Shown here: piece after piece, positions 51,820-63,363 of the stretch
How the letters are laid out: each line of letters begins with the position of its first letter
Position numbering within the stretch: the first letter of the stretch is position 1
Program-made: the position numbers and the translations under genes
Origin: Aspidiotus rigidus
Lineage: Eukaryota; Arthropoda; Insecta; Hemiptera; Diaspididae
Length of the DNA stretch: 64,000 nucleotides
Direction: 5' to 3'
Assembly: GCA_035079385.1 (NCBI GenBank)
Contig: JAVHKY010000018.1
Location: 2,666,001-2,730,000 of the forward strand
Notes under the pieces: generated by a model
What the model saw: only the letters and a program-made list of their open reading frames with translations
Database searches by the model: none
What the model was told of the DNA's origin: nothing

Positions 51820-52325
51820 GAAAAGTAAAAAAGCTGGACTAGAAATAAATTTCGATAAATCAAAAATTCTGGGGGGAAGGGAAGAAATAGAAATAGACCA
51901 GGGAGGAGAAATACTGAACTGCTGTGTCTTACCGACGCTGTCATATGTATCTAAAAAGAAGAATCAAAAATAGGAACAACTTACAACTCCATGATGAGAT
52001 CAATACTAAATATCAAATTGAAGGATAAAATAAAAATGAGTTACATTCGGGAGAAGTTGAAGAATACCTACCAGAAATTTTTTGTATCATGAAATCAGAA
52101 GGCTAAAATAAAACTGGGCGGGACACGTATCTAGAATCTAGGATAATAGATGGACTCATAGGGTAACAAATTTGTATATTGTGGGAAAAAGAAAGAAGGG
52201 GAAACAAAAGAAAAAAATCTCCAATTTCATTTCAAATAACTATGGCAGTATAGCTCGAGACAGATTTGAATGGGCGAGACTGAGTGAGGCCTATGCCCAG
52301 AATATAGGCCTGGCTCACCTGTAAA
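51820..52325 (+). pseudogene. Degenerate LINE (RTE/CR1-like) 3' end
   Basis: The plus strand encodes AGLEINFDKSKIL, then after breaks NWAGHVSRI, DNRWTHRVTNL and finally IARDRFEWARLSEAYAQNIG before TAA. The K.WAGHV.R..D.RW...V pattern and terminal A.DR..W..L.EA..Q are typical of LINE open-frame ends. The central RT region is deleted and many stops occur. Confidence 0.65.
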
Positions 52326-52332
52326 TAAATTC

Positions 52333-52675
52333 GACGAGGCAACACATCATCAGGTAGTAACGTACAATAAATTATAAAAAATTTTATAAAATTTTCAAAA
52401 TTGATTTTAATTAATTATAAAAAACTGAAAATATTTAAATTATTATTAGAAAAATTATAAAACAGTTTTAATTATCACTTTTTGTAAAAATCGTGATAAT
52501 AAAAGCCATTTTATAATTTTACTTATAATTATTGGTTATCACGGAAAAATATTTATCTTTGATTTAAATTATTAACTTATCTTAATAATTTTAAATAATA
52601 AATTGAAAAAAAAAACAAAATTTATTATTTTAATTTAATTTGTACGTTACTACCTGATGATATGTTGCCTCGTCG
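52333..52675. mobile_element. Foldback element, 343 bp
   Basis: cgacgaggcaacacatcatc + aggtagtaacgtac (52333-52366) is perfectly inverted, bar one base, at 52642-52675. The interior is very AT-rich (about 90%) with further short inverted pieces. The LINE remnant ends exactly where the left arm begins. Confidence 0.8.
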
Positions 52676-53099
52676 ACACAAAACCGGTCGTAAAATAAAT
52701 TTCGTTACGTGACTGTATTTTCTTTTGTTGGACTTATAAATTTTGAAAAATTGAAATGATACAAAAATAAATTTGTAGGTGTCTTTATAAGGCTTGAAGA
52801 TATCTTTGCTACTTGCAGTGTGAAGCGTTGTTAGGAAATGGCTCCTTCTATTAATTTTACAACAAAAATACTGTGAGTATATAACATTATTGTGTCTTCA
52901 CTCAGCTGCACCTATGAACTGAAAAACAGTATTGTCTGTTTTTGAGGTCGAAGCGTTCAACTTTGAGGAGTCAAACATTGTATCAAAGTATAGGAAGTTT
53001 TATGTTTGTATCCACGTAGAAGCGAAAAAACACTGACGTTTCGCTTTAAAATTGTGGACGGCAGTGCCGTAAAATTCATTAAATAAAGTATTTTCTAAT

Positions 53100-53225
53100 T
53101 TTTGTGTTGTTATATTTTTCGCTAGGAAGCATATTTCTCAAGAAAAAAGAGAAAAAACAAAATTCATTGCGATTTTATTTGTATGCGTTTGAACCAAAGA
53201 ATAGGATTGTCCAGAAGATATCTTG
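53100..53225. repeat. Direct repeat flanking the second Penelope-like locus (copy 1)
   Basis: tatatttttcgctaggaagc, atttctcaagaa, ttgcgatttta and gattgtccagaag match copy 2 at 54960-55085 in the same orientation. Confidence 0.75.
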
Positions 53226-53519
53226 TTTTTCAGCTTCGGTGCATGTAGATTGCGGCCCGCTTGTCAAATTGAGACATTCTTTTCGCGGCCCATTCGTCGA
53301 GTTGACATGTTCTTATTGCGGCGGAGGATAATAATTTAAGTTGGAACCCCTGCAAAAGTAGAACTTGCTTCTCTTCTGACAAACACGTCATTCTTTTCTC
53401 AGGATGATTGATTGCATCTCTTCATGACTCCCCTTGAATGTCTGGATAAGCAAATTGAATGAATGGAAGGAGAAAGAGGACTTATCCAGACGACATCAAG
53501 AATTCAAAGTATATTATAT

Positions 53520-54630
53520 TTGCGACTCTGCCGTCTGTTGAAACGAATTACAGAAAAATATTAAAAAAGATATAAAAGAATATGTAAAAAAATAAAATAT
53601 AGAAAAAATGTTGAAAAATAATTCAAATTAGGACCGACGTTTTGCTCGTACACCTACGGCATCTTCGTGGTCAAGGTCAATACTGTAGCGGACCCCCCTC
53701 TCAATAACGTAACAAAGAAAAATAAATTTTTTTACTCTATTCCGTACACAGGCACCCTCAGTGTTATGTTGAAAAGGCATCTTGAGAAGCTCTCCCCCTG
53801 ATATCACGATCACCTTTTAGTGGTCATAGTCTATATAATAAGTTTTTTACCAAGTTAAGGACCCTGTCCCCCCATTAATGTCGTCTGATCTTGTTTACTC
53901 TGTTTCTTGCGCTCAATGTGACAGTTATTACGAGTATACAGGGGTAATGATGCAGCTACTGAAAAAACGCTTGGCTCATAGGGGTGCCATGATCCCCAAA
54001 GCTTACAAAGATTTCGCCCCCCAAAATTTTTTCAACAAGCGAAGAAAAAAGAAAGCCCCCCAATAATGTTACGAGAACAAAGGAAAAAACCGCCCCAAAA
54101 ATTTCCTACGAAAAATTGTCTTCAAAAAAGTGGCTTCACGGTACCCCTGGCTCAGTACCGCCTGGATACTGTTCACAAGCTTAAAAAAACAGCTTTATGT
54201 GAACACATAACTGAAACCGGCCACACTTTTGATCTCGACCAGCCTGCCACCCTGTGCTGTGAAGGTAATGAAAAGAAGAGGAAAATTTAGAAAACCACCG
54301 AAATTCTGATGAACAAAAAGGCGGTAATTTTTAAAACTGATGTAAGAGGAATATTCAACGTGTACAAGCGCATTCTTAATCATCTACGATAAAAATCTTT
54401 CCTGTCGAGTTTTTTCTCCACTCATCTCCAGTTTCAATTCCAATACGCTGAAGTATTGACCTCGATCCAGAAGATGTCGTAGGTTTACGAGCAAAACGTC
54501 GGTCCTAATTTCGACTATATTTTCGAAAATTTCTTCAATTTTTTATTTTTTTATATAAATTCGTTTATTTCTTTTTTTATATTTTTTAATATTCCTCTGT
54601 AATTCGATTTCAACAGACGGCAGTCCCTTG
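53520..54630 (+). mobile_element. Penelope-like element fragment bracketed by inverted repeats
   Basis: The outer arms gccgtctgttgaaacgaatt (53530) and aattcgatttcaacagacggc (54602-54622) are inverted. The inner arms taggaccgacgttttgctcg (53630) and cgagcaaaacgtcggtccta (54488-54508) are also inverted, with similar sequence between (about 170 bp each side). Between the arms lies a GIY-YIG-type remnant. Inverted flanking repeats are known for Penelope-like elements. Confidence 0.6.
53878..54393 (+). pseudogene. GIY-YIG endonuclease remnant of a Penelope-like element
   Basis: LVYSVSCAQCDSYYEYTGVM followed by LLKKRLAHRG fits the VY.I.C..C...YIG.T...L+.R+..H motif of the Penelope-like endonuclease, with the YIG glycine region altered (YEYTG). 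A later frame (54066-54290) has TALCEHITETGHTFDLDQ, and a third ends INVYKRIL-like (FNVYKRILNHLR, TAA near 54391). Frames shift at least twice and there is no RT. Confidence 0.6.
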
Positions 54631-54959
54631 TAGCGAATGATGTTAAACGACGCGTTTGCACAAACAAAGGATGTAAAGCATATATTTAAAAATGATCGAC
54701 GGCCGTACAATCAAATTGGAACTGCAAATGTTTCTAAACCAAAGTGTTTGAAATGATACCTATGTAAATTAAATTGGCCGCAATCTATAGTTCTTTTTCT
54801 TTTTTCAGATGGCCGCAATCTGGTTCCTTTTGATTTCTGGGTAGGCCTCAAAGTGAATGGTTTTTGCCACAATCTAGATTCAGCCTGCAGCATTAAGTGT
54901 TAAACTTCGAGGAGTTAAGTATGGTGTCAACTGAAGGGAAATTTTATGAGGAATAATAT

Positions 54960-55085
54960 TTGTGTCTTTATATTTTTCTATAGGAAGCGTATTTCTCAAG
55001 AATGAAGAGAATAATCAAAATTTATTGCGATTTCACTCTTACGTATAAACCGAAGAATAAGATTGTCCAGAAGTTACCTTGTCTT
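54960..55085. repeat. Direct repeat, copy 2
   Basis: The partner of 53100-53225. A third, partial copy of the phrase tgtctttatatttttcgctagg occurs at 55162-55185. Confidence 0.7.
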
Positions 55086-55189
55086 TCAGCTTGAAGCATT
55101 TGACTTTGAGGAGTCAAGTGTGGTATTAAATGAAAATAAATTTTATGAAACACAATTTTTGTGTCTTTATATTTTTCGCTAGGCTCTAG

Positions 55190-57289
55190 CCGGGTAAGGG
55201 GGGGGGGAAATGACCTTGGTCGGAAAATGTTTCAAATGTCCGTCAAAATGTTGTCCCCAATGATAAAACGCGAAATCCAAAAAATTGGACCCATCCGCTC
55301 ACCCACTTGGGCTGCAGAGTCATTTTCAGGCCTAAAATCCAAATGGCTGTATCTCAGGCAATAATGATCGCACAGCGATGAAACTTGGGGACATTTTAGT
55401 ATACCTATGTGAACATTCATACATGGTATTTTTTTCAAAAAAAAAACATTCATGTTTTCCCTAGTTTCTAGCAATAACAAAACTTCAAACTCGAATAAAA
55501 AAAATCGGCGCTCCGCCCCCCCCCTGGACCCCCCCAATTGATTTACTTTCAGTCAAACTGAATAGATAAGGCGTCGAACACGTTCTTTGTTTCGAAATTT
55601 TCTGGCATAGGCAAATAAATAAAGATCATATTCCATGTCTTTCTTAATATATAAGACTATTTTGCGGTTGAATTTCTTTTTTATTCCACCTACCCCACCT
55701 TCTTAGAGGAAGGAGAAGGAGAAGCTTAAGAAAGTGAGATTATCTATTCCTCGAGTTTCATATTATAATTTTACTTCTCTAATTGCGCTTATGGATTTAG
55801 ATCTAGAAACTATGATTGTTGAGTATAAGTACGTGCCCTGGTGAAACTGAGTCCAAAAAAATTTCTGGCATATAGCCAAATAAATGAAGATCATGTTTCA
55901 TGTCTTTTATATTTTATCAGTGATCTTTTTAGTCTAAGCTTCCACTAGGTCAAGTGTTCGTGAGACCTACCTTGGCGTCGTATAACTCTTGTATGAGAAA
56001 TATTTTGAGGTATCACCTATTGTATTCAATGGTATGAGAAAATTCAAGTCTTCTATGAGAAATGTGAGGTATCGCCTTTATGAGAAATATTTTGAGATAT
56101 CGACTTTCGTGGGGCTCACTCGCTCCGCTCGTTCGCCCCCTTTCGGGAAAATGTGGGCCCAGAAAAATTCCCTCAGCTAGAGTGCGCGTAAATGTGGAAG
56201 CGTGCGAAGTTTGGAAGAAAATAAATTTCACAAATTAATCTACAAAACAAATTTTAATGATTTAATTGGATTACAATTCGAATAGAGTGATTGTAGTTGA
56301 GTCCGGCGGAGTCCTCGAATCATTGCGTACCTGACGGACAGAGGAAAAATACACTATCCGTCAGTCTCATAGAGAGTGAGGAAACGATTTGTAATAATAT
56401 AACGAGTAAGATGGAGATTGAGGGAGAGAGTCGAACCAGAATAATTCGTAGATTATAAAGATCGAAGGAGTACTCACTTGATTCGCCGTCGCGATTAGGT
56501 AGAATGCGTTTTGAACATTTTCATTCGCCATACTCGTAGTTGCTCAGGTTTCAATACGATTTAATAACTTACCTTTTCTTACGTTGCAAAATTGAAGCAA
56601 GTCGGAGAAAGTTTGTGCAGGAAGCGTCGAGAGAAATAAATTTAATCATTTCCATGACAGTTCATTGACCCTTGGCCTTGACAATTCGACTACGAGTCGA
56701 AGTCGATAAAATCGTGCAATTTGCAAAAATGCAAGATTTTCGACACCCCCTGTCTTCCTGTTGTATTGGAATGGTATGAAAAATATAAGTCTTCTATGAG
56801 AAATATTTTAAGGTAACCTTTCGTGGGGCTCACTCGCTCCGCTCGTTCGCCCTCTTTCTCGGTCCGTATCTCGGTTTAGCATAAGTCTGATATAAAATAT
56901 TTTGGGCTTCCGCCTTTCGACCCCTTCCTTGCTGTAGATTTCGAAATTTTTTCAAGTCCCAAGGTCATTTGCACGGACGCACACACCTCGGACGCAAATT
57001 ATGAAGTCAGGGTAGGGATCAGGATTTCGAAATTATCCCAAGGTCATTTGCACGGACGCACGCAAATTTTGAATTCACCATGCGGGGTGTACTCGCAAAT
57101 TTCTGAATCACCCACGGGGTAGAGATGTGCACGGACGCGCGCGCACGTTCGCACTGATTATTTTCTGTTGAACGAGTTACAAAATTTCTCATTTATTCCC
57201 CTTACCCCACCTCTTTGAAGGAAGGTGAAGGAGAAACTGAAAGAAAGTGAGATTATCTTTAGAATTGGAAAGATCTATAGAAATCCACT
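55190..57289. other. Mixed repeats, no supported gene
   Basis: A poly-G run (55198-55207) precedes a stretch with ggcctaaaatccaaatggctg and atgatcgcacagcgatgaaac. The phrase tcgtggggctcactcgctcc...gctcgttcgccc appears at 56107-56141 and again at 56820-56852. gagaaatattttgaggtatc repeats around 55997-56100. Both suggest duplicated repeat modules. Cgcacggacgcac repeats occur at 56970-57150. Confidence 0.45.
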
Positions 57290-58265
57290 GTTTCAACCTG
57301 AAAAACTGCGATTTTTCATATTTCATTCATCAAATACAAAGTCAGATCTTACATAAACATGTCCGTCAAGTTTGAAAAAAAATGGTCAAAAAATTCTCCA
57401 GTCGCTGGAACGTTTTGGAAATGACAAATAATCGAGAAAATTCTTTTTTTCACCATGGAGGACCGTGAGTTTTGGTATTTCGTCTATCAATTACGGCAAA
57501 TCTTATGTAAATGCATCCGCCGAGTTGTGAAAAAATAATCAAAAAATTCTCCAGTTTCTGGGATGCCCTCGAAATAGTAAAAATTCTAGCATGGAAAACC
57601 GTAATTTTTAATATTCTGTTTATCAATGAGGTTAATTCTTATGTAAATACATCCGCCGAGTTGGAACAAAATAGTCAATAAATTAACATATAAGATTTGA
57701 CTTAATTGATAGACAACATACCAAAAATCAGGGCTCTCCATATTGGAAAAGTGGATTTTCTGGACTTGGTACTATTTCTAGATCGTTCCAGCGACTCGAA
57801 AATTTATTGACTATTTTTTTCCAACTCGGCGGGTGTATTTACATAAGAATTGACCTCATTGATAAACAGAATATGAAAAATTACAGTTTTCCATGTTGGA
57901 AAAAGGGATTACCTAGAGTTTTTACTATTTTGAGGGCATCCCAGAAACTGGAGAATTTTTTGATTATTTTTTCACAACTCGGCGGATGCATTTACTTAAG
58001 AATTGCCATAATTGATAGACGAAATACCAAAACTCACGGTCCTCTAGGGTGAAAAAGTGAATTTTCTCGATTATTTGTCATTTCCAGTACGTTCCAGTGG
58101 CTGGGGAATTTTTTGATTTTTTTTTTTCAAACTCGGCGGACATGTTTACGTAAGAACTGACCTATTTGATGAATGAAATATGAAAAATCGCAGTGTTCCA
58201 GTTTGAAACAGTGAATTTCTCTACTATTTTCAGACTGTTCCAGCGACTGGAGAATTTTACAACTG
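57290..58265. repeat. Large palindromic foldback, centre near 57690
   Basis: 57300-57680 and 57700-58260 mirror each other. tgcgatttttcatatttcattcatcaaat pairs with atttgatgaatgaaatatgaaaaatcgca. gaaaaaattctccag...tggaacg occurs on both sides in opposite orientation. Each arm holds three to four ~120-bp units with the phrase ccgccgagttg...aaaaaattctccag. Confidence 0.8.
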
Positions 58266-58953
58266 TTTTTCTCAATCTAACGTACTTTACCTAATCGGTG
58301 GACGTGTTTACATAAGTATTGACCAAATCGATAAACGAAATACGTAAAATATATTTTTTGTCTATCAACATTCCCATTTCATCCCACGGAGGAGTGCGTA
58401 TTTTTCAGTTCGAACATTGACTATTGATTTTTCGCGATCTATTGCGGTAGCAGTCATAGTTCACCCCGATATTCGTGGAAAAATCACAGAAATTCATTAA
58501 ATGAGGCGCGCTCAGCAAAACCATATATTATGTCGCAAAATAAAATTTTTTGACTGCTAATTTCCCGCCGAATTTGCCGAATGCAATCTCTCTCGGTCAC
58601 TACGGCCCGAGATGAAGTGGATTGTCGTGAACGTATCTCTTGACTTAGAGGCAATTCTAGAGTCTAAAATACCTACCCAGGACGAAAGAAAAGAAGTAGA
58701 TCATACTCTTCTAGCTCGGACTGTTTCCTTGCTATACCTAATCTTGTTTTGAAACCCGATTTACTTTTCTGCAGTTCTACATCGTCCACTGAACGCCACA
58801 AAATAATAAATCTCGTACGAGATGTTGAATTTTGGTTTTTGTAAACAAGAAAATATCAGTCCACAGATCAGCGCAACGAGATTGCGATGAAATTAGTATA
58901 TGTAGAGCCTTAGCGACCAGGTTCAGGGAGCACTTGTGTCTACATTAACTTAC
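58266..58953. other. No supported gene
   Basis: No feature identified. It would be the intron downstream of the orphan exon on the minus strand. Confidence 0.35.
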
Positions 58954-59181
58954 TTGGCAGTTCATTTTGTGATGTCAACGTTTGAGAAATTGTGTTGCAT
59001 GGAAACGATTTAGATAAGTATACCATACAAGCCCTACGCAGTAATTTGACTGCAGTAAATGACTTCTTAGAAACGTGCTGACAGTAATGCTCATAGTTTA
59101 TCGCTTCAACCTTTTCATTCTTGTCAGGTGTATTATTTATTAGCTCGATGATAATACCATTTACGTCAAGAATGCTCACTC
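58954..59181 (-). CDS. Orphan internal exon of an unknown gene
   Basis: Minus strand, acceptor attgaacag at 59182 and donor CCAA|GTAAGT at 58954; 228 nt, open throughout (76 codons). It encodes SILDVNGIIIELINNTPDKN, EKVEAINYEHYCQH, FTAVKLLRRACMVYL and CNTISQTL. The amino-acid mix and the two strong splice sites look like a genuine host exon. I do not recognise the family and no partner exon was found nearby. Confidence 0.5.
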
Positions 59182-59929
59182 CTGTTCAATAATTATATGC
59201 CATTTCTAAATTTAGCTTTAAAAATTGATAATGCGTGATAAGAAACTCGAAAAAACTCGCAAATCGCTATACCTATTTACCGCTTACGAGGTTTTGATCA
59301 TTTCCCGATTACGAGTACCTAAGTCAATCAAAGAGAGAAGGGAGCCTTTTTCGTGGGAAATGATGAAATCGTATTTATTTCTAACTTGCAAGCTCGAATT
59401 TCGGAGATTTTTTCAAGTCTTCCTGTTTCTATATCAAGACCCGTAAGGTTACACATGTCTGTTGAGTTCAGAAGTCGGAATCTTTCCAAATCCTTGCTCA
59501 CAAAATTCCGTCCTTCTTCAAGTAAGATATATGACGCGCCTTTGTAGCAGTGAAGAAGTAGTTACGTGATTCAGTATTTTCCCTTTCTTCTTAATTTCTT
59601 CAAGTAACTTGAGTCTCGATTTTCACCAAAAATTTGTTGGAGTTTTCAGCTCACAAAGTTGGAATTTTAGCAAGAAGGTTGCTTCATGATGATTTATCGG
59701 AAAAAAACGTCCACTGTTGAAATTGCAATTTTCAGGAAGGGGGAGGGCTTTGAACTGCTCGAATGACTGATAAACATCTTCAAAGAGGAAGCTTGGAAAA
59801 ATTTCTGATTCGGAGACTACGCACAATCGAATTATGGTTCAAGAAAAGAGGAAGAGGAAGTTCCGACTTACTTTGAGGATTTGGATTAATTCTGACTGGA
59901 GGTACTCGTATATGTTGAAATGTTGAACC
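59182..59929. other. No supported gene
   Basis: Short frames only, e.g. 59225-59547 plus, with no motif. Confidence 0.35.
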
Positions 59930-61050
59930 ATGTCGATTGCAAATCGACGTCGATCTGACGTCAAGTAGGCCCATTATTTCGATAAGTAGTTGACACAAAG
60001 TCGACGTCGATTTACCGTCCAAATAGTACCGGGGTATGTCGACCAGAAATCGACCACAAACGACTGCGAATCGACGTAAAATCGACTCATCCGTTTTCAC
60101 ATGAGAAATCAATGAGAGAACAGAATTTAATGAACTTTGATTCGACGTCGACAAGAAGTCGATTTGGAGTATAAATGATTCAGATTGTACGTATCCTAAA
60201 TGGACATCGAAGATGAATTATAAAATTTCACTCATCCCGAAATGAGGTCGAAATGAGATTAATTTTGAATGGACAGTCTTATGCCTACCTACTTTGAATC
60301 GACGTCAAAATGTAGTCGAGTTAAGGTAAATGAGTTTTCGTTCACTTCACATCAACGTCGCGTCGATATGAGATCAATTTCGTGGCTCAACCGTTTACCC
60401 CCGCCCCCGCTTGCTTCTCAAAAATACAGTTTGTCAATACCTCCTTTAGTAACCGTGAATACGTAACTCATATGCGAGTGGCATAGTTACCTAATCAAAC
60501 AGGTCGATATGGAGTGGGAAACAAATCGGCATCCTTGAACAGAATTCAAATTTTTTGTCGACTGAAATTCGACGTCGACTTCGAGTCGACTTTTTCGAAT
60601 TTTTTATCGACCAGAAGTCGACTCAATTTTGACGCCGACAAGGATTCGACCTACAGTCAATTTTTGGTCAACTTCACGACCTAATTAAACGACTCAAGTC
60701 AACAATGAAAATATTGTAGTCGACCAAAAATCGACCATTTGTTGCTGTCGACATCGGGTGCACGAATTGTTCACATTTCACTCATATTGATCACATTTTT
60801 GGTAGCTCCTAAGAATCGACGTCGAAATGCAGTCAACGTGGTGATGTTATACAAAATGTTTCCTTAGTCGACGATATTTCGATTTCAAATCGACGTCATC
60901 ATGCAGTCGATCTAGCTTTGGAATCGACTGTATTTTTGTGGACATCGGTAAAGATATATCGATTTGACGTAGAATTTTAGTCGACTTTGAGTCGACATTG
61001 CCTATGACTCAAAATTGACCCTAAATCGACGGTTGACATGGTTCAACGGA
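59930..61050. repeat. TCGA/GACGTC-rich degenerate array
   Basis: Dozens of copies of tcgac, gtcga and the palindromes gacgtc/tcgacgtcga occur through about 1.1 kb, in phrases such as aatcgacgtcgat, agaagtcgact and aaaatcgactca, with 20-40 bp spacing and poor overall repeat identity. A shorter stretch of the same kind is at 3100-3290. In an AT-rich genome this density of CpG-bearing palindromes is conspicuous. Confidence 0.7.
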
Positions 61051-61490
61051 TTACCCGAGGAGGAGAGGGCCATGACTTAGTTCAAGGTTTGAAAAAATGT
61101 TGACCTCTAAACTGTACGCGAGTATGAATGGCGCAATATCAGAAATTTGATAATGATGACAATAGAGATTTGGACTTTTCACTTTTGAGCCGTACATGAG
61201 TTTTGGAGCCTCAAAAGAAAGTACAAACTACAAACTCGAAAAAACAGAAAATTCATAAAAATATAAGCACAGATTAGACTGCAGCTTTTAAAGAGGAATG
61301 AATGTTTTCAAATTTCCTCTGCGTGATTTCCAAAAGATTCGATATTTAGTGATCTTGCGGGCAAAATGGCTATATCAACTTAAAGTTATCAATATCCCCT
61401 CCCCGGAATGATGAAAAACAGGTACAAATTCAATTCTCGTATCTTAATTATAAATTACAAAATATCACTAGTGAATACAACGGAACCACG

Positions 61491-61616
61491 TCAAAGACCG
61501 AGCAAATCAGCAATCGCACTCATTGGATCAGTATTTTGAGACTGACTTTGTAACGCTTGTGCTAAACCTGTGCCAAGGCTTGGATCTACTAGGGAAAATA
61601 CTTTTACCGCTCTTTC
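61491..61616 (-). CDS. Catalase, last exon
   Basis: Minus strand, acceptor ctattgtag at 61617, phase 0, 41 codons then TGA (61491-61493). It encodes ERAVKVFSLVDPSLGTGLAQ, then ALQSQSQNTDPMSAIADLLG and L. This corresponds to the catalase C-terminal QxRxxxxFxxVDPxLGxxVAxxL segment. The end (DLLGL) is not an SKL-type peroxisomal signal. It follows the exon at 61711-61840 across a 94-bp intron. Confidence 0.75.
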   Translation of the reverse strand, partial: ERAVKVFSLVDPSLGTGLAQALQSQSQNTDPMSAIADLLGL

Positions 61617-61710
61617 CTACAATAGAACGGAAAAATTTGATTCATTAATAAACTTATGATCTATTTTTTTCGAATTTGCGATAACTAGACCAAAACATAT
61701 CGTTGACTAC

Positions 61711-61840
61711 CTGAAGAAAAGGTTGGCTCTGTATAAAGAGGGCTGCGAGATTCGTAATGACATCAAGTTTCTCTTGAGGGGTGAGAGAGAGGTAGAATTT
61801 AGCCGGTTGCGAGAAATTATCATCGTCGCGCGATTCGTAC
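61711..61840 (-). CDS. Catalase, penultimate exon
   Basis: Minus strand, acceptor gtttacag at 61841, donor CTTCAG|GTAGTC at 61711; 130 nt. It encodes YESRDDDNFSQPAKFYLSLT, PQEKLDVITNLAALFI and QSQPFLQ. The DNFSQPxxFYxxLxxxEKxxLxxNLAxxL order is the conserved C-terminal part of animal catalases, which dismutate hydrogen peroxide in peroxisomes. The haem and catalytic exons should lie to the right on this strand but are not in the window; repeats and a BEL/Pao element occupy 61925-64000, so they are beyond it or lost. Confidence 0.82.
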
Positions 61841-61924
61841 CTGTAAACTCATAAAAGTTCAGTTAATTACATAGTAAAACATCGGGCGGTAAGTCGAAGG
61901 AAAATTATGGGTGCGGGATGCTGA

Positions 61925-62180
61925 CCGGCAAAACGTGGGACTTGGAAAAATTTCGACCTCGGAGCTATAGATGATAGGAGGGGAACTGAGAAAAATTCCG
62001 ACTTTCAAGCTCTGTATGATGACGGAAAGGAGACTTGGAAAAAATTCAAATATTGAGCTGTATTTGATAAAGAGAAATTTGGAAAAGACTTTCGAGCTTG
62101 AACTCCCAAGGTCGTGAGGAACAGACTTTAATCTTTATTTAGAAAAAGTATAGACAAAGAAACCCCCATAAACAGGTTCC
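61925..62180. repeat. Penelope-associated repeat block, third locus
   Basis: Degenerate 45-bp units (gacttggaaaaatttcgacctcggagctatagatgatagg and similar) end with aaacaggttccttgttgctg at 62170. It lies in the catalase intron or upstream flank. Confidence 0.65.
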
Positions 62181-62444
62181 TTGTTGCTGACGAATTAGTC
62201 TGAATGGATTGAATTTTTTGAGTTCTTTGAATTTTTCTACAAAGTAGGTTTGTTCAATCTATACCGCCGTAAGATAAGAGAGAGTACGACTTTATACCTG
62301 AAGAGAGGGTATACACATAGATAAGCAAAACCTACCCCATTCTGCGCACTACTCACTCGCTTTCTAGAGTTTCTATTGAGAATGTAAAACCCGTTTTTCA
62401 CGGCGATCAGTAGGAAACAAAACAAGGTACGAGAATGTACATTT

Positions 62445-62461
62445 TGGGGGCTGTTCGGGAT
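62445..62461 (+). other. Primer-binding site of the BEL/Pao element
   Basis: tgggggctgttcgggat closely matches the tRNA-Pro-type primer site TGGGGGCTCGTCCGGGAT known from retroviruses, with one base fewer and one change. It lies about 130-185 bp before the Gag ORF, so the 5' LTR should end near 62444; its start was not determined. Confidence 0.6.
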
Positions 62462-62576
62462 TGTCAATGTAATACTGTAATTTGCCGAAAAATTTCGCGA
62501 TTTCTTTACCGTGCCGATTCAAATTCGTAAAAAGTTCCTACTAATTCTTCCGAAATAATTACTACGATCATTCAAC

Positions 62577-63363
62577 TTGTTCGATTCGTTATTCAATTTG
62601 TACATAAGTGAACTTGTAAATTTGTGCGATATGAACGAGATAAACGTGAATAACGAAAGTGAGCGCAATGCCAACGCTAACGTTCCGCCTTCGTCCTCCG
62701 CAACGACTCAACAGTTTTCAAATTTTTCGGACGATTCGGTTGGCGGTGATAATGGAAAGGGCGAAGAGCAAGCCTTTAGAAACTACGTGCATCTACAGCT
62801 AACCTGCATCGAAGACGGGTCAAATGACCCAGACAAAACTCATTTTCAGGCAATCGATGAACTCGAGGAGTTAAGTGAGCTAAAAACAAAATTTGATAAT
62901 TTTCTAGAATATCACCAAAACGAAGGTCTATTCGATTTTCGTCTAGAATTTGCGCGACGTTCACGCAACATTAAAGCCAAGTTATTACCGCTCGCTAATG
63001 CAAAACGAGCGCGAATAGAGGAAGCAACACATTCACTTCCTAAACTTGCCCCCATCGACGTTCCTAATTTCGACGGCGCCTTAGCTCGATGGGCGAGATT
63101 TAAAGAGGATTTCCTCGAATTCATAAAGCATGATTACATAAAAAACAATGACAGGGAGAAAAGAAGGTATTTGTTCGAAGCCCTCAGAGGAGACGCATTA
63201 TCTCTTGTAGAAAATCTCCAAGACTGCTCCTTTGAGACTGCCTGGGACATCATTGTCAAGTTCTATCAGCGTATATTTTGGCGCGACTCTCCTAGCGACG
63301 AGTTAAAGTATATGAATTTGTTGGTTAATTTTTGGGCTAAGACCAGCCGCCTATTTAGCTACT
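62577..63363 (+). pseudogene. BEL/Pao Gag joined to RT by deletion
   Basis: Starts at ATG 62577, or 62631 in the same frame. The Gag part has LPKLAPIDVPNFDGALARWA, FKEDFLEFIKHDYI, EKRRYLFEALRGDALSLVEN and FETAWDIIVKFYQ, a clear BEL/Pao Gag. Around 63265-63275 the frame switches without a stop to RIFWRDSPSDELK, which belongs to Pao pol (FWR.SP...). About 2-3 kb of normal coding capacity is therefore missing. An extra T near 63338-63343 then shifts the frame and the ORF ends at 63363. Confidence 0.8.
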
